Shown: piece after piece, positions 27,039-35,498 of the stretch
Numbering within the stretch: the stretch's first letter is position 1
Layout of the letters: every line of letters begins with the position of its first letter
DNA from: Chloroflexota bacterium
GTDB taxonomy: Bacteria > Chloroflexota > UBA6077 > CF-72
Direction of reading: 5' to 3'
DNA: 64,000 nt
Assembly: GCA_016191465.1 (NCBI GenBank)
Contig: JACPOP010000015.1
Location: 362,382 to 426,381 of the forward strand
Notes under the pieces: model-generated
What the model saw: the letters and a program-made list of their open reading frames with translations, nothing else
Database searches by the model: none
What the model was told of the DNA's origin: nothing
Program-made: the position numbers and the translations under genes

Positions 27039-27692
27039 TCACTCCGTAATCGTCCAGTAGTACTCGCCGTCGTACCCGGCGTCCGCGAACGCTGCGCGCC
27101 AGCCCTCGGGATCGAAGTACGTCACGGCCGTGAGCTGCCAGCGTTCGAAGTTCCCGCGTTGCTCATCGTTGAGCCACGAGTCCACCTGGACGTACTTGCC
27201 GCCTCGGCTGACGCGCTCCATCTCGCGGAGCGCCTGCTTGCAGCGCTCCAGGTCCAGGTTGTGGATTGTGTTGATGGACACTACGAGATCGAAGGCGGCG
27301 TCCGGGAACGGTAGGGCGTCGGCCGTGCCGCGCGCCAGGTGGGGCCTCACGTCGTCCAGGGCGTGCTCGATGGCGTAGTGCGAGAGGTCGAGGCCGACGG
27401 CCTCGATTCCTGGCACCACCTGGCGGAAGTCGTGCAGCAGGAACCCTTTGGCACACCCCACGTCGAGCACACGTTGACCAGCCCGTAAGCCGTAGAAATC
27501 GCGAAAGCGCTCGGCAACCGGGACCCACCGGCCGTCGTAGCGGTAGCCGCCGTAGCCCTGGGTGCGTTCACCGTCGAAGTATTCGCGTCCGAACCGTTTG
27601 GCAATCTCACGCTCACGCGGGACCGCGGCCTGCCGCTGGGCGATGTTGCGTTTCGCCTTCGGGTACGCGTCCAGCAGGTTGACTTCTCTCAC
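27039..27692 (-). CDS. SAM-dependent methyltransferase, last gene of heptose operon
   Basis: 217 residues. GTG at 27692 overlaps the TGA of the upstream epimerase gene (GTGA), which fixes the start; the much longer open frame is a shadow of the upstream gene. The SAM motifs are GQRVLDVGCAKGFLLHDF, IEAVGLDLSHYAIEHA, ALPFPDAAFDLVVSINTIHN and LREMERVSRGGKYVQVDS. The N terminus ERTQGYGGYRYDGRW is typical of methyltransferases found with nucleotide-sugar genes. It probably methylates a sugar made by this operon. Confidence 0.88.
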   Translation of the reverse strand: MREVNLLDAYPKAKRNIAQRQAAVPREREIAKRFGREYFDGERTQGYGGYRYDGRWVPVAERFRDFYGLRAGQRVLDVGCAKGFLLHDFRQVVPGIEAVGLDLSHYAIEHALDDVRPHLARGTADALPFPDAAFDLVVSINTIHNLDLERCKQALREMERVSRGGKYVQVDSWLNDEQRGNFERWQLTAVTYFDPEGWRAAFADAGYDGEYYWTITE

Positions 27693-28576
27693 GGAGCCGC
27701 GGGCTGGCGGTCGAGCGCGGCGCGCAGGCTGGTCTCCAGGCCTTGTTGCCACGGAGTGAATATGAAGTCCGGGACGGCCTGCTGTAGCTTCGCCACGTTG
27801 AACTGGCGGTGCGTTACGGGGCCGCCGCGGGGGGCCTGGACCAGCTCGAACTCGAATGGTGCGAGGGACCGCAGGTCCTCGACGATGGACCCGAACGACC
27901 GGCTGCTGCCGGTGGCCAGGTTGAAGACCCCGGTTGTGTTGGACGCCGAGAGGAGCGCAATCAGCCGCGCCGCGTCGTCCAGGAACAGGTGGTCTCGGGT
28001 TTCTTCGCCCGCGCCAAAAAGCTTCACGGTCCGGTCCTGCGCAATCGTGCGTACGAACCGATTGGGCCCGTACGAGTTGTGCGTGTCGCCCGGCCCGTAC
28101 ACCCCCGTGGGGCGGAGCACCAGGAGCGGGAAGCCGCCCGTGCTCGCCGCTGACTGCAGGATGATCTCGCCGTTGTACTTTGCAAGCGCGTAGATGTTGG
28201 AGGGCTCCACCGCGGAGGTCTCGGTCACGGTCTGGTCGCCCATCGGGTACACCGCATCGGAGCTGATGTAGACGCACCGCCCGGGCGGATTGGCCGTCAG
28301 GTAGTCCGCCAGGTTGGCCATCATCGCGAAGTTGTCGGAGAGCGTCGCGATGGTTTGCCCCTTGTTGGGCGTCAGCGCCGACGCGACGATGACGGTGCTC
28401 GTCGGAGACACGGCCGCGTCGAGCGCCGCCAGGCTGTCGCGACGCCGCAGGTCGACCTGGCTCGAGCCGAATCCTTGGACCCGGTGGCCGTCGCGACTGA
28501 GCTGGTCGACCACGGCTCGGCCGAGGAAACCGGTGTGGCCCAGCACCACGAAGCTCTGGCGGCCCGCGCTGCTCAT
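27689..28576 (-). CDS. NAD-dependent epimerase/dehydratase (extended SDR)
   Basis: 295 residues. The nucleotide site is FVVLGHTGFLGRAVV, a GxxGxxG variant, and the catalytic pair is in YALAKYNGE (YxxxK) with VYISSDAVYPM before it. LRPTGVYGPGD and FLDDAARLIAL are typical of extended SDRs that act on NDP-sugars. ATG at 28576 overlaps the GmhA-like stop by 4 nt, and its own stop overlaps the methyltransferase start. The reaction (epimerisation, dehydration or reduction of the NDP-heptose) cannot be set from sequence. Confidence 0.87.
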   Translation of the reverse strand: MSSAGRQSFVVLGHTGFLGRAVVDQLSRDGHRVQGFGSSQVDLRRRDSLAALDAAVSPTSTVIVASALTPNKGQTIATLSDNFAMMANLADYLTANPPGRCVYISSDAVYPMGDQTVTETSAVEPSNIYALAKYNGEIILQSAASTGGFPLLVLRPTGVYGPGDTHNSYGPNRFVRTIAQDRTVKLFGAGEETRDHLFLDDAARLIALLSASNTTGVFNLATGSSRSFGSIVEDLRSLAPFEFELVQAPRGGPVTHRQFNVAKLQQAVPDFIFTPWQQGLETSLRAALDRQPAAP

Positions 28577-29187
28577 CGCTCCAGGCTCTCCCACTTCATG
28601 GGCGCTGCCTGCAGCCGGGGATCGGACACCAGCAAGTGCCACACCACCGCCTGGAACGACTCGGCCAGCGCGGTCACGGTCTCGGCGGTTGTCGTCGGCA
28701 CAATCACGCACTCGTCTGCAATCGTCGCGGTGTAGCCGCCATCGCGCCCGACGATACCGCATACGCGCGCCCCGGTGGTTTTCGCGTAGTCCATCGCCTT
28801 CACCAGGTTCACGCTCACGTTGCGGTCTCGATCGCCGCCGCCCACCGACAGGATGAACACCACGTCTCGTTCTGCCAGCTTGCTGCCGGCGAGCCAGCTC
28901 GAGAACGAGGTGTCCCAGCCCTCGTCGTTGATGCGCGCGGTCAGCTCCGATACGTTGTCCGTCGGTGCGTACGCCTCCATGTTGGCGATCTTCCGGAAGT
29001 CGTTCACGGCGTGCGAGGCGTTGCCGGCGCTGCCGCCCACCCCGAGGAAGAACACGCGGCCGCCCTTCGCCCGGACGTCGACCATCAGGTCCACCAGCCG
29101 GTGGATGGCGGCTCGGTCGATGCGGGCGGCGACGTCGCGCACCTCTTCCAGGTAGCGCTCGACGAAGTCTTCGGTTGTGGTGGTCAT
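28573..29187 (-). CDS. SIS-domain sedoheptulose-7-phosphate isomerase-like protein (GmhA-like)
   Basis: 204 residues, the length of GmhA. The SIS phosphosugar site is GGRVFFLGVGGSAGNASHAV, close to GmhA GNGGSAADAQH. The second phosphate loop differs: instead of the usual STSGNSxN it reads LSVGGGDRDRNVSVNLVKA. NDEGWDTSFSSWL and the late HLLVSDP segment match a GmhA branch seen in nucleotide-heptose clusters. GmhA converts sedoheptulose 7-phosphate to D-glycero-D-manno-heptose 7-phosphate. The ATG overlaps the GmhB-like stop by 4 nt. GmhB, HldE-like and epimerase neighbours support a heptose role; another ketose phosphate is possible given the altered loop. Confidence 0.83.
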   Translation of the reverse strand: MTTTTEDFVERYLEEVRDVAARIDRAAIHRLVDLMVDVRAKGGRVFFLGVGGSAGNASHAVNDFRKIANMEAYAPTDNVSELTARINDEGWDTSFSSWLAGSKLAERDVVFILSVGGGDRDRNVSVNLVKAMDYAKTTGARVCGIVGRDGGYTATIADECVIVPTTTAETVTALAESFQAVVWHLLVSDPRLQAAPMKWESLER

Positions 29188-29723
29188 GCCTCTCCTCTGT
29201 CCAGGTGCTCCAGCACCGCGTCAACGGCCTCGGCGAAGGTGGCGACGCGGTGGTCGGCGGTCATGCACTCACTGTAGGGCCGCTCCAGCAGGATGGTGCA
29301 GCACCCCACGGCGCGTCCGGCTTCGATGTCGCGCCAGCGGTCGCCAATCACGAACGACCGACTGAGGTCAATGTCCCACCGCTCCGCGGCGGTCGTCAGC
29401 ATGCCCGGGCTTGGCTTGCGGCACGCGCACCCGTCGTCCTGGTCGTGGGGGCACACGTACACCTCGTCAATGGGCGCGGCGTCGCGGAGCCGCTGGTGCA
29501 TCGCATCGAGGGTGTCCCACGAGAGCAGCCCGCGCGCGACCTCGGGCTGGTTGGTGAAGACCAGACGGGCCAGGCCGGCCTCTTGCAGCCGCCGCACCTG
29601 CTCGCCCACGCCGTCCACCAAGGCGAAGTCCTCCAGGGCGGTGGGTGCATAGGCGCGGTTATCGCGGACGATCTCGCGCGCCAGCACCCCGTCGCGATCG
29701 AGGAAGACGGCTCGGCGCGTCAC
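29184..29723 (-). CDS. D-glycero-D-manno-heptose 1,7-bisphosphate 7-phosphatase (GmhB-like, HAD)
   Basis: 179 residues from GTG 29723, which overlaps the upstream dehydrogenase stop (GTGA). HAD motif I is AVFLDRDGVL (DxDG), with VFTNQPEVARG as motif II. CPHDQDDGCACRKPSPGML carries the zinc-type Cys/His cluster and motif III Lys, and FVIGDRWRDIEAG is motif IV. This arrangement is diagnostic of GmhB/HisB-type phosphatases. It would remove the C7 phosphate from heptose 1,7-bisphosphate, before nucleotidyl transfer by the HldE-like protein encoded upstream in the same operon. Confidence 0.9.
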   Translation of the reverse strand: MTRRAVFLDRDGVLAREIVRDNRAYAPTALEDFALVDGVGEQVRRLQEAGLARLVFTNQPEVARGLLSWDTLDAMHQRLRDAAPIDEVYVCPHDQDDGCACRKPSPGMLTTAAERWDIDLSRSFVIGDRWRDIEAGRAVGCCTILLERPYSECMTADHRVATFAEAVDAVLEHLDRGEA

Positions 29724-31018
29724 CCTGCGCGTCCCATGGAGATGTATTCGATTCCCAGACCCTGCATCTCCGCGAGCCGGGAGCGAAGGACATCGGTGCA
29801 GTCGATCACCAGTGGTCGCCGCATCACCTGCCGTAGGGCCGGTAAGTCGGCCTCGGCAATGGCATCCCAGTCGGCCATTACCAGCAGCGCGTCCGCGTTC
29901 TCCGCGGCGTGCTCGGGCGTCTCGACGACGCGTGCCGCCACATCCACGTCGCCCGCCCGGATCACGGGGTCCCACGCTTTGACGGCGGCGCGGCCATCCA
30001 GGGAGCGAATAAGCCGCAGGGAAGGCGAGTTTTTCGTGGAGTGGGTGTTCTTCTTGTACGTCAGTCCCCAGACGCCCAGCTCTGGATGCGGGATGGCAGC
30101 GAAGACGTGCTGCTGTAGCTTCCTGGAGACCCAGTCGAAGCGGCGGCTATTCAGGGTGATGAGCGTGTCGATGTAGCTGGTGTCGACGTCGTGCTCTCGT
30201 CCGAGCGCTTGCAGCGTGACCAGGTCGCGCTCCAGGTTGCCGCCGGCGATGCCGATGCCCGGCCGAATGTAGGCAGCGGGGCCGATGCGCCGGTCCAGGC
30301 GGAGCGCCGGAACCATCTCGGACCAGTCGGCGCCAATCGACTCGCACAGGTCCGCGAGCGTGTTGGCGTAGGTCACGGAGCCCACCAGGTACAGGTTGAT
30401 GGCCGTCTTGGTGAGCTCCGCGCTCTCGTAGCCCATGGGCAGGATGGGGCAGCCGTAGGCGCGGAGGCCTTCTTCGAAAAGGCTCGGGAGGGGCCGCAAG
30501 GGATCGGCGCAGCCGACCATGAACCGCTCGGGCTCCAGCGTTCGGTGAACGGCATCGCCAAAGATGAGCGTCTCCACCCAGTACACCAGCTCGAAGCGCA
30601 GCTCGGGCCGCGCCGCGGCGATGCGCGCGCCCAGCGCCCGTGTGAAGCCTGGCGGCACCTGGCTCATCACCACCAGCACGACGTCCTGTCGCAGGTGCGG
30701 GATCGCGGCGTCGACGAGCGCCAGCACGGGCGCTAGGTCGCTGCGATTCGCGGCGTCGGTCGGCACGTCGCGGGCGACGATCACCAGCGGGCACTCGGCC
30801 AGACGCGCGAGGTCCGCGCTGAACGAAATGTCGCGCTGGCTCCGTGTCAGGAGATCCGGCAGCCCAGGCTCGTGCACCGGCAGGTCGGCAGCGGCCAGCC
30901 TGTCGACCACCTGCTGGTCAGGGTCCACGCCCAGCACGGGCCGTCCAAAGCTGGCCCACCCGATGCCCGTCACGATCCCGAGGTGGGAGAGGCCCAGGAA
31001 GCCGGTGGGTGCCGTCAC
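29720..31018 (-). CDS. UDP-glucose/GDP-mannose dehydrogenase family protein lacking catalytic Cys
   Basis: 432 residues from GTG 31018 (GTGA overlap with the oxidoreductase stop). The N-terminal Rossmann region is GFLGLSHLGIVTGIGWASFG. The Lys and Asn of the family active site are kept (K204 and N208 in ELTKTAINLYL). The motif that normally reads GGSCFPKD is GGNLERD (259-265): the nucleophilic Cys aligns with N261. The usual NPEFLREG segment is VYWVETLIFG. Normal family members oxidise the C6 alcohol of an NDP-sugar to an acid through a Cys thioester, which this protein cannot do. It might stop at an aldehyde/ketone or serve another redox step. Confidence 0.83.
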   Translation of the reverse strand: MTAPTGFLGLSHLGIVTGIGWASFGRPVLGVDPDQQVVDRLAAADLPVHEPGLPDLLTRSQRDISFSADLARLAECPLVIVARDVPTDAANRSDLAPVLALVDAAIPHLRQDVVLVVMSQVPPGFTRALGARIAAARPELRFELVYWVETLIFGDAVHRTLEPERFMVGCADPLRPLPSLFEEGLRAYGCPILPMGYESAELTKTAINLYLVGSVTYANTLADLCESIGADWSEMVPALRLDRRIGPAAYIRPGIGIAGGNLERDLVTLQALGREHDVDTSYIDTLITLNSRRFDWVSRKLQQHVFAAIPHPELGVWGLTYKKNTHSTKNSPSLRLIRSLDGRAAVKAWDPVIRAGDVDVAARVVETPEHAAENADALLVMADWDAIAEADLPALRQVMRRPLVIDCTDVLRSRLAEMQGLGIEYISMGRAG

Positions 31019-31923
31019 GCCGCCACCGGCTGGATCGCCGCGAGCGTCCGCGAGATCCACCAGTCGTTCTCCATGGAGGTGCGCCCCTCGCCGACGATAG
31101 ATTCAAAGTGGGCAATGTCTCGCTCCCACGTCAGGTCGCGGCCGGGCTCGGCCGTCTCCACCGCTTCGGTGGGTGCTCCGCTCGGCCGCACACGGTTGCG
31201 CAGCACCAGCGACGACGGACCCCACTTCGGCAGCCCGGACAGGTGCAGCGCGCCACCCTCGCCGACGAGATCGATGGTGAAGGTGTTCTTCCAGCTCAGG
31301 TACGAGGCTTCCAGGACCAGCGACCGGTCCCCGGATGCGAGGATGCAGTGATCGAAGCCACGCGCCTCGTGATGCTCTAGCGTCAGTGGCTCGAAGTTTT
31401 CGCCCCGCCGGTCCAGGAGGAACCCGACGAGGTCCAGGAGGTGGGAGCCGAGATCCTCCGCCACGCCGAGGCCGCCATCGCGCCAGGTCCCGACGACGTT
31501 CTGGACGGTCCCGTTTCCGTAGAAAAAGCGACCGTAGTACAGGCGCCCGATGGCGTTTGCTCTGAGATGCTCCCGCAGCCGCTGCATGAGCGGCTCGAAG
31601 CGGTGGTTGTACGACGTGTACCAGATTGCGCCGTGGGACCGTGCCAGCGCATCCAGACGCTCGGCAGTCGAGCGGTCCGGCAGCAGCAACGGCTTTTCCA
31701 GCAGGACGTGCTTGCCCTGCGCCAGCAAGTGCTCCAGCAGCGGCAGCTTCGTCTCGTTGGGGACCGCGAGTACCGCGGCATCGTAGGCGTCAGGTGAACA
31801 CGCCTCGACACTCCCGTAGTCCGCGGTGCCGTTGTACGGGTCCACCGTGGCAACGCAACGCTCGCCCAGCAGCGCTCGCCGCTTCTGCCCGATGTTGCCG
31901 AGCCCGACGACGAGATACCTCAC
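31015..31923 (-). CDS. Gfo/Idh/MocA family oxidoreductase
   Basis: 302 residues from GTG 31923, overlapping the HldE-like stop by 4 nt. The Rossmann start is MRYLVVGLGNIGQKRRALL, followed by the family hallmark GKHVLLEKPLLL (EKP). GLGVAEDLGSHLLDLVGFLL carries the conserved Asp and His of the active site. These enzymes oxidise or reduce sugar hydroxyls with NAD(P). In this operon it probably acts on a free or nucleotide-linked heptose; together with the dehydrogenase-like neighbour it would give a keto sugar (inference). Confidence 0.88.
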   Translation of the reverse strand: MRYLVVGLGNIGQKRRALLGERCVATVDPYNGTADYGSVEACSPDAYDAAVLAVPNETKLPLLEHLLAQGKHVLLEKPLLLPDRSTAERLDALARSHGAIWYTSYNHRFEPLMQRLREHLRANAIGRLYYGRFFYGNGTVQNVVGTWRDGGLGVAEDLGSHLLDLVGFLLDRRGENFEPLTLEHHEARGFDHCILASGDRSLVLEASYLSWKNTFTIDLVGEGGALHLSGLPKWGPSSLVLRNRVRPSGAPTEAVETAEPGRDLTWERDIAHFESIVGEGRTSMENDWWISRTLAAIQPVAA

Positions 31924-33485
31924 GCGCGAGCGGTGACGAGCGACCCGACCTCGTAGCGTGCGTGCTTCTCGAGCAGGTCGATCTTCTCTACGACCTCCTC
32001 GGGCGTAACCGGGCTGTTGCCCTGCCGCTCGCAGGTGACGGCCGCGCCAAGCGATCCCAGGATCGCGGCTCGCACGATGTCGCCGGTGACCGTGAGCGTC
32101 AGCGACGCGTACGACAGGAGCGCATCTCCGGCGCCAATCGGGTCGTGGACGTGCTCCACGAACGAGTCAATGGTGAAAAACTCGCGCGGCATCGGGCCGG
32201 GGCTGCGATACCCGATGACACCGCGCTCGGCGAGCTTCAGGATCAGGTAGTGGCAGCCAGACTGGCGGAAAAGCTCGGACGCAAGCGGCCGCACCACCGA
32301 GTCCTGGTCGCCGAGCGCGAAGCGCGCCTCTCGCTCGTTGGGCGTCAGCAGGTCGAACCCGGTGAAGTCGAGGATGTTGCCCCAGCGATTCGAGACCTGG
32401 CTGTCGGCCGCCTTGATGGCGCCTGCCGGGACTGCGTCCTTCAGGACGGGAATGGTCGCCCGGTTGAAGATGCCGTGCCGGAAGTCGCTGAACACTACCA
32501 GGTCCGCCGGGGTATTGCGCAGTGCGTTCACAAGGAACTGCAGCGGCTTGTCCGAGATGGTCCTGTTGTCCACCCGGTCCACCTGGAGCAGCTTGTACCC
32601 CTCCGCGATGAACCGCTCCTTGTGCGTTGTGGGCCGGGTCCGGTCCACGTACGGGAGGCAGTCGATACCCGACGCGGCCATGTCGTCGAGCACGAACGAG
32701 CGCAGGTTGTCTTCGCCCAGGATGGTCGAGAACGTCACGTTTGCGCCGGTGGTCTTCATGTGCTTGGCCACGACCGCCGCGCCGCCCGAAAACTGCTCGG
32801 TAGCATCGTGCTTGACGCTGAAGGTGGGCGACTTGGCGGTCGCGCCGAGCAGCGAGCAGTACGAGTAGCTATCGACGATCGTGTCGCCAACCACGTGGAC
32901 GCGCACGTCCTTCAACGCCCGAACCGTGTTCCGCAGGTCGTCGAAGCTGATGCCTTCCTGGTCCATGAGCGCCAGCAGCTTCTCGATCCCGATCCGCGGA
33001 GGGGTGGCTTCGATGATGGCCGAGGATGAGTAGACGATGTCGCCCGGGGTGAACACGATCTCCCCGCCATACGCGGCAAGGGTGTCGATCTCTTCCTGAG
33101 TCTTTGGCGGGACGCCGTTCGCGGAGTACTCGTAACCCTTGGCGAAGTAGTCGGGCTGGATCACCCGCATTTGTTGGATGGGTGTGGGGTTCGGATCGAC
33201 GATCACGAAGTCGACGAACTCCAGGGCTGCCAGGTTCGTCGCCCGCAGCTCTTGCGGAATGTACGGCCGGTGGTTGGCCTTCATGATGTGGACGTCGGCC
33301 GTGACGCTCGCTATCAGCAGGTCTGCTTTCTCCTTGGCGTATTGAAGATGCCGCAGGTGGCCCGGATGAACGATGTCGAACGTCCCGTGGCACATGATGA
33401 CCTTCTTCTCGCGCGGCCGAGGTCCGATAGCCTCGACCAGTTCCGGAAGGGTCTTGATCTTGTTGGTGTAGGGCTGTTTCGTCAT
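31920..33485 (-). CDS. HldE-like heptose kinase/nucleotidyltransferase with reversed domain order
   Basis: 521 residues from ATG 33485, which overlaps the epimerase stop (ATGA). The nucleotidyltransferase domain comes first (about 25-160): MCHGTFDIVHPGHLRHL with the HxGH motif at 40-43. The PfkB/ribokinase-type kinase follows (about 195-500), with FSGGAAVVAKHM and the GAGD motif at 451-454 (catalytic D454). E. coli HldE has the kinase first and the nucleotidyltransferase second. With GmhA- and GmhB-like genes alongside, it should phosphorylate heptose 7-phosphate at C1 and, after GmhB, form an NDP-heptose. The nucleotide (ADP, CDP or GDP) is not evident. Confidence 0.88.
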   Translation of the reverse strand: MTKQPYTNKIKTLPELVEAIGPRPREKKVIMCHGTFDIVHPGHLRHLQYAKEKADLLIASVTADVHIMKANHRPYIPQELRATNLAALEFVDFVIVDPNPTPIQQMRVIQPDYFAKGYEYSANGVPPKTQEEIDTLAAYGGEIVFTPGDIVYSSSAIIEATPPRIGIEKLLALMDQEGISFDDLRNTVRALKDVRVHVVGDTIVDSYSYCSLLGATAKSPTFSVKHDATEQFSGGAAVVAKHMKTTGANVTFSTILGEDNLRSFVLDDMAASGIDCLPYVDRTRPTTHKERFIAEGYKLLQVDRVDNRTISDKPLQFLVNALRNTPADLVVFSDFRHGIFNRATIPVLKDAVPAGAIKAADSQVSNRWGNILDFTGFDLLTPNEREARFALGDQDSVVRPLASELFRQSGCHYLILKLAERGVIGYRSPGPMPREFFTIDSFVEHVHDPIGAGDALLSYASLTLTVTGDIVRAAILGSLGAAVTCERQGNSPVTPEEVVEKIDLLEKHARYEVGSLVTARA

Positions 33486-34477
33486 CGATCGAGGAACTCG
33501 AACCAGGTCTTCGTGGCGGCGGCGATGGACGCCGGCTCCCACACCGGGGCATCGGCCCAGTGCTGGATGTTCTCCAGCATGGTCTCGACGCCTTCCTCGA
33601 AAGAGACCCGAGGCTCCCACCCCAGCTGCTCTCGGATCTTCGTGGTGTCGGCCCAGGTGCACTCAGGCTCGCCCGGGCGCTTCGGCAGGTGCGTTACCTC
33701 GCCCCCAATGAGCTCCACCAGGCGGCTGATCGGTTGCGGGTTGCCCGCCCCGAGGTTAAACATCTCGCCCACCAGTGGCGTCTCGGCAGCAGCCAGGAAT
33801 GCCCGCGCCACGTCCGTCACGTACACGAAGTCGCGGCGCTGGGAGCCATCGCCGACGACGGTGAGCGGCTTGCCCTTCAGCTTCTGCGCCAGGAAGACGC
33901 CGAAGACCGCGCCGTAGACACCCGTCGTTCGCACCCGTGGGCCGTAGGCGTTGAAGATGCGGATCGAGTTGGCGGGAAGGCGGTACACGCTCGCCCAGTG
34001 CAGCACTTCGAGCTCGCCGAGGTACTTGCTGAGCGCGTACGGGTACTCAGTGTGGATTGGCGCCGACTCGGGCGTGGGGGTAGGCGGGTTGGCTCCGTAG
34101 CAGGACGACGACGCGGCGTAGACGAGCTTCTGGACGCCCGCATGGCGTGCCGCCTCGAGCACCGCGAGCGTCCCAACTGTGTTGGCGTGCATGTAGTCGA
34201 CGGGCCGCTCAATGGACGGCACGATGTCGCCCAACCCGCCAAAGTGGAACACGTAGCGAGCGTCACGAAAGAGGGCGGAGTCTGCCTGAAGCTCTGTCAT
34301 GTCCACCTGGTGGAGCTCGAGCCGAGGGTTGCCGCGGTGCTGCGCCAGGTTCTCCAGGCGGCCGGTCTTGAGGTTATCGATCGCGCTGACGTGGAAGCCC
34401 CGGGCGATCAGCAGGTCCACCATGTGGCTGCCGATGAACCCGGCGCCGCCCGTCACGATGGCGCGCGGTGATGACAC
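33482..34477 (-). CDS. NAD-dependent epimerase/dehydratase (extended SDR, GalE/WbpP-like)
   Basis: 331 residues from GTG 34477, with GAGGGA about 17 nt upstream. The NAD site is AIVTGGAGFIGSHMVDLL; the active site is SSSCYGANPP followed by YPYALSKYLGE (YxxxK). IRIFNAYGPRVR and GDGSQRRDFVYVTDVARAFL are classic for UDP-sugar 4-epimerases and NDP-sugar dehydratases, and LGWEPRVSFEEGVETML closes the protein. It stands 22 bp after another SDR gene and overlaps the HldE-like start. It could epimerise the NDP-heptose or act as HldD does, but the substrate is not provable from sequence. Confidence 0.88.
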   Translation of the reverse strand: MSSPRAIVTGGAGFIGSHMVDLLIARGFHVSAIDNLKTGRLENLAQHRGNPRLELHQVDMTELQADSALFRDARYVFHFGGLGDIVPSIERPVDYMHANTVGTLAVLEAARHAGVQKLVYAASSSCYGANPPTPTPESAPIHTEYPYALSKYLGELEVLHWASVYRLPANSIRIFNAYGPRVRTTGVYGAVFGVFLAQKLKGKPLTVVGDGSQRRDFVYVTDVARAFLAAAETPLVGEMFNLGAGNPQPISRLVELIGGEVTHLPKRPGEPECTWADTTKIREQLGWEPRVSFEEGVETMLENIQHWADAPVWEPASIAAATKTWFEFLDR

Positions 34478-34499
34478 GATGCTGCTGCCCGATCCCTCT

Positions 34500-35498
34500 C
34501 TAGGAGAGGCCCGCCGCCTGGACGGTCTTCACGTTGATGTAGCTCGTGTCCGTGAGAGAGTTCGGCAGCTTGCCTGCCTTGAACGCCGCGCACAGGTCCC
34601 GAATGGCATCCTCCACCGTCCGCTTCGGCGCCCAGCCCAGCTCGCGGCGAATCTTGGCCGATGACACGTGGTAGGAGCGGAGGTCGTTGCTCGGAGACGT
34701 GTCAACCTCAATCGGGCCCAGCTCAGGCATCTCGCCGCTGACCACGGCGCGCACCATCTCGCCGAGCTCGGAGACGGTGTGGTTCTCGTAGGCCGCGTTG
34801 AAGGTCTTGCCTGCGATCTGCTCCTTCGGCCGCTCCAGGAGGTCCACGTACAGCTCCGCGATGTCGTCGACGTGGATGTTCGGGCGCTTCTGCGAGCCGC
34901 CAAAGATCGTGATCTTGCGGTTATTCACCGCGAGGTTCGTCAGGATGTTGACGGTCAGATCGAGCCGCTGGCGCGGGGAATACCCGCACACGGTAGCGGG
35001 CCGGATGATGACCGTGGTGAAGTCAGGGCTCTGGTACTGGAAGAGGATCGGCTCGCACATCCCCTTGTACTTGTTGTAGTCGGTCAGCGGGACGAGGGGA
35101 TGGTCCTCGGTGACGTCGGGCGCATCGCTGACGCCGTACACGCTGGACGTGGAGGCGTAGATGAACCGCTGCACACCGCTCTCCTTCGAAATCCGCACCA
35201 GCGGCTCGAAGGCATCGTAGTTAATCGACTTGCTGAGCTCAGGGTTGAGCTCGAAGCTCGGGTCGTTCGAGATGCATGCCAGGTGGATGACAGCGTCCGA
35301 GCCGGGGATGGTCTGGCGCAGGAGGTCCTGGTCGCGCATGTCGCCCTGGATGCATTCGAGGTTCGGGTTCTCAGGGAGCACATCGTGCCCGAAGAGGAAT
35401 AGGTCCAGTACGCGGACCTTGTAGCCCTTATCGAGTAGCTTGGGGATCAGCACGGCGCCCACATACCCGGCACCACCAGTGACATACACGGTTTTCAC
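34500..35498 (-). CDS. NAD-dependent epimerase/dehydratase (extended SDR)
   Basis: 332 residues from GTG 35498 (overlaps the GT2 stop by 4 nt). VYVTGGAGYVGAVLIPKLLD binds NAD; YASTSSVYGVSD and DYNKYKGMCE give the active-site Tyr/Lys. GGSQKRPNIHVDDIAELYVD and RRELGWAPKRTVEDAIRDL are typical of NDP-sugar SDRs. The operon has three SDRs (with 33482 and 27689), suggesting several successive steps on the sugar. The exact reaction is unknown. Confidence 0.87.
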   Translation of the reverse strand: MKTVYVTGGAGYVGAVLIPKLLDKGYKVRVLDLFLFGHDVLPENPNLECIQGDMRDQDLLRQTIPGSDAVIHLACISNDPSFELNPELSKSINYDAFEPLVRISKESGVQRFIYASTSSVYGVSDAPDVTEDHPLVPLTDYNKYKGMCEPILFQYQSPDFTTVIIRPATVCGYSPRQRLDLTVNILTNLAVNNRKITIFGGSQKRPNIHVDDIAELYVDLLERPKEQIAGKTFNAAYENHTVSELGEMVRAVVSGEMPELGPIEVDTSPSNDLRSYHVSSAKIRRELGWAPKRTVEDAIRDLCAAFKAGKLPNSLTDTSYINVKTVQAAGLS

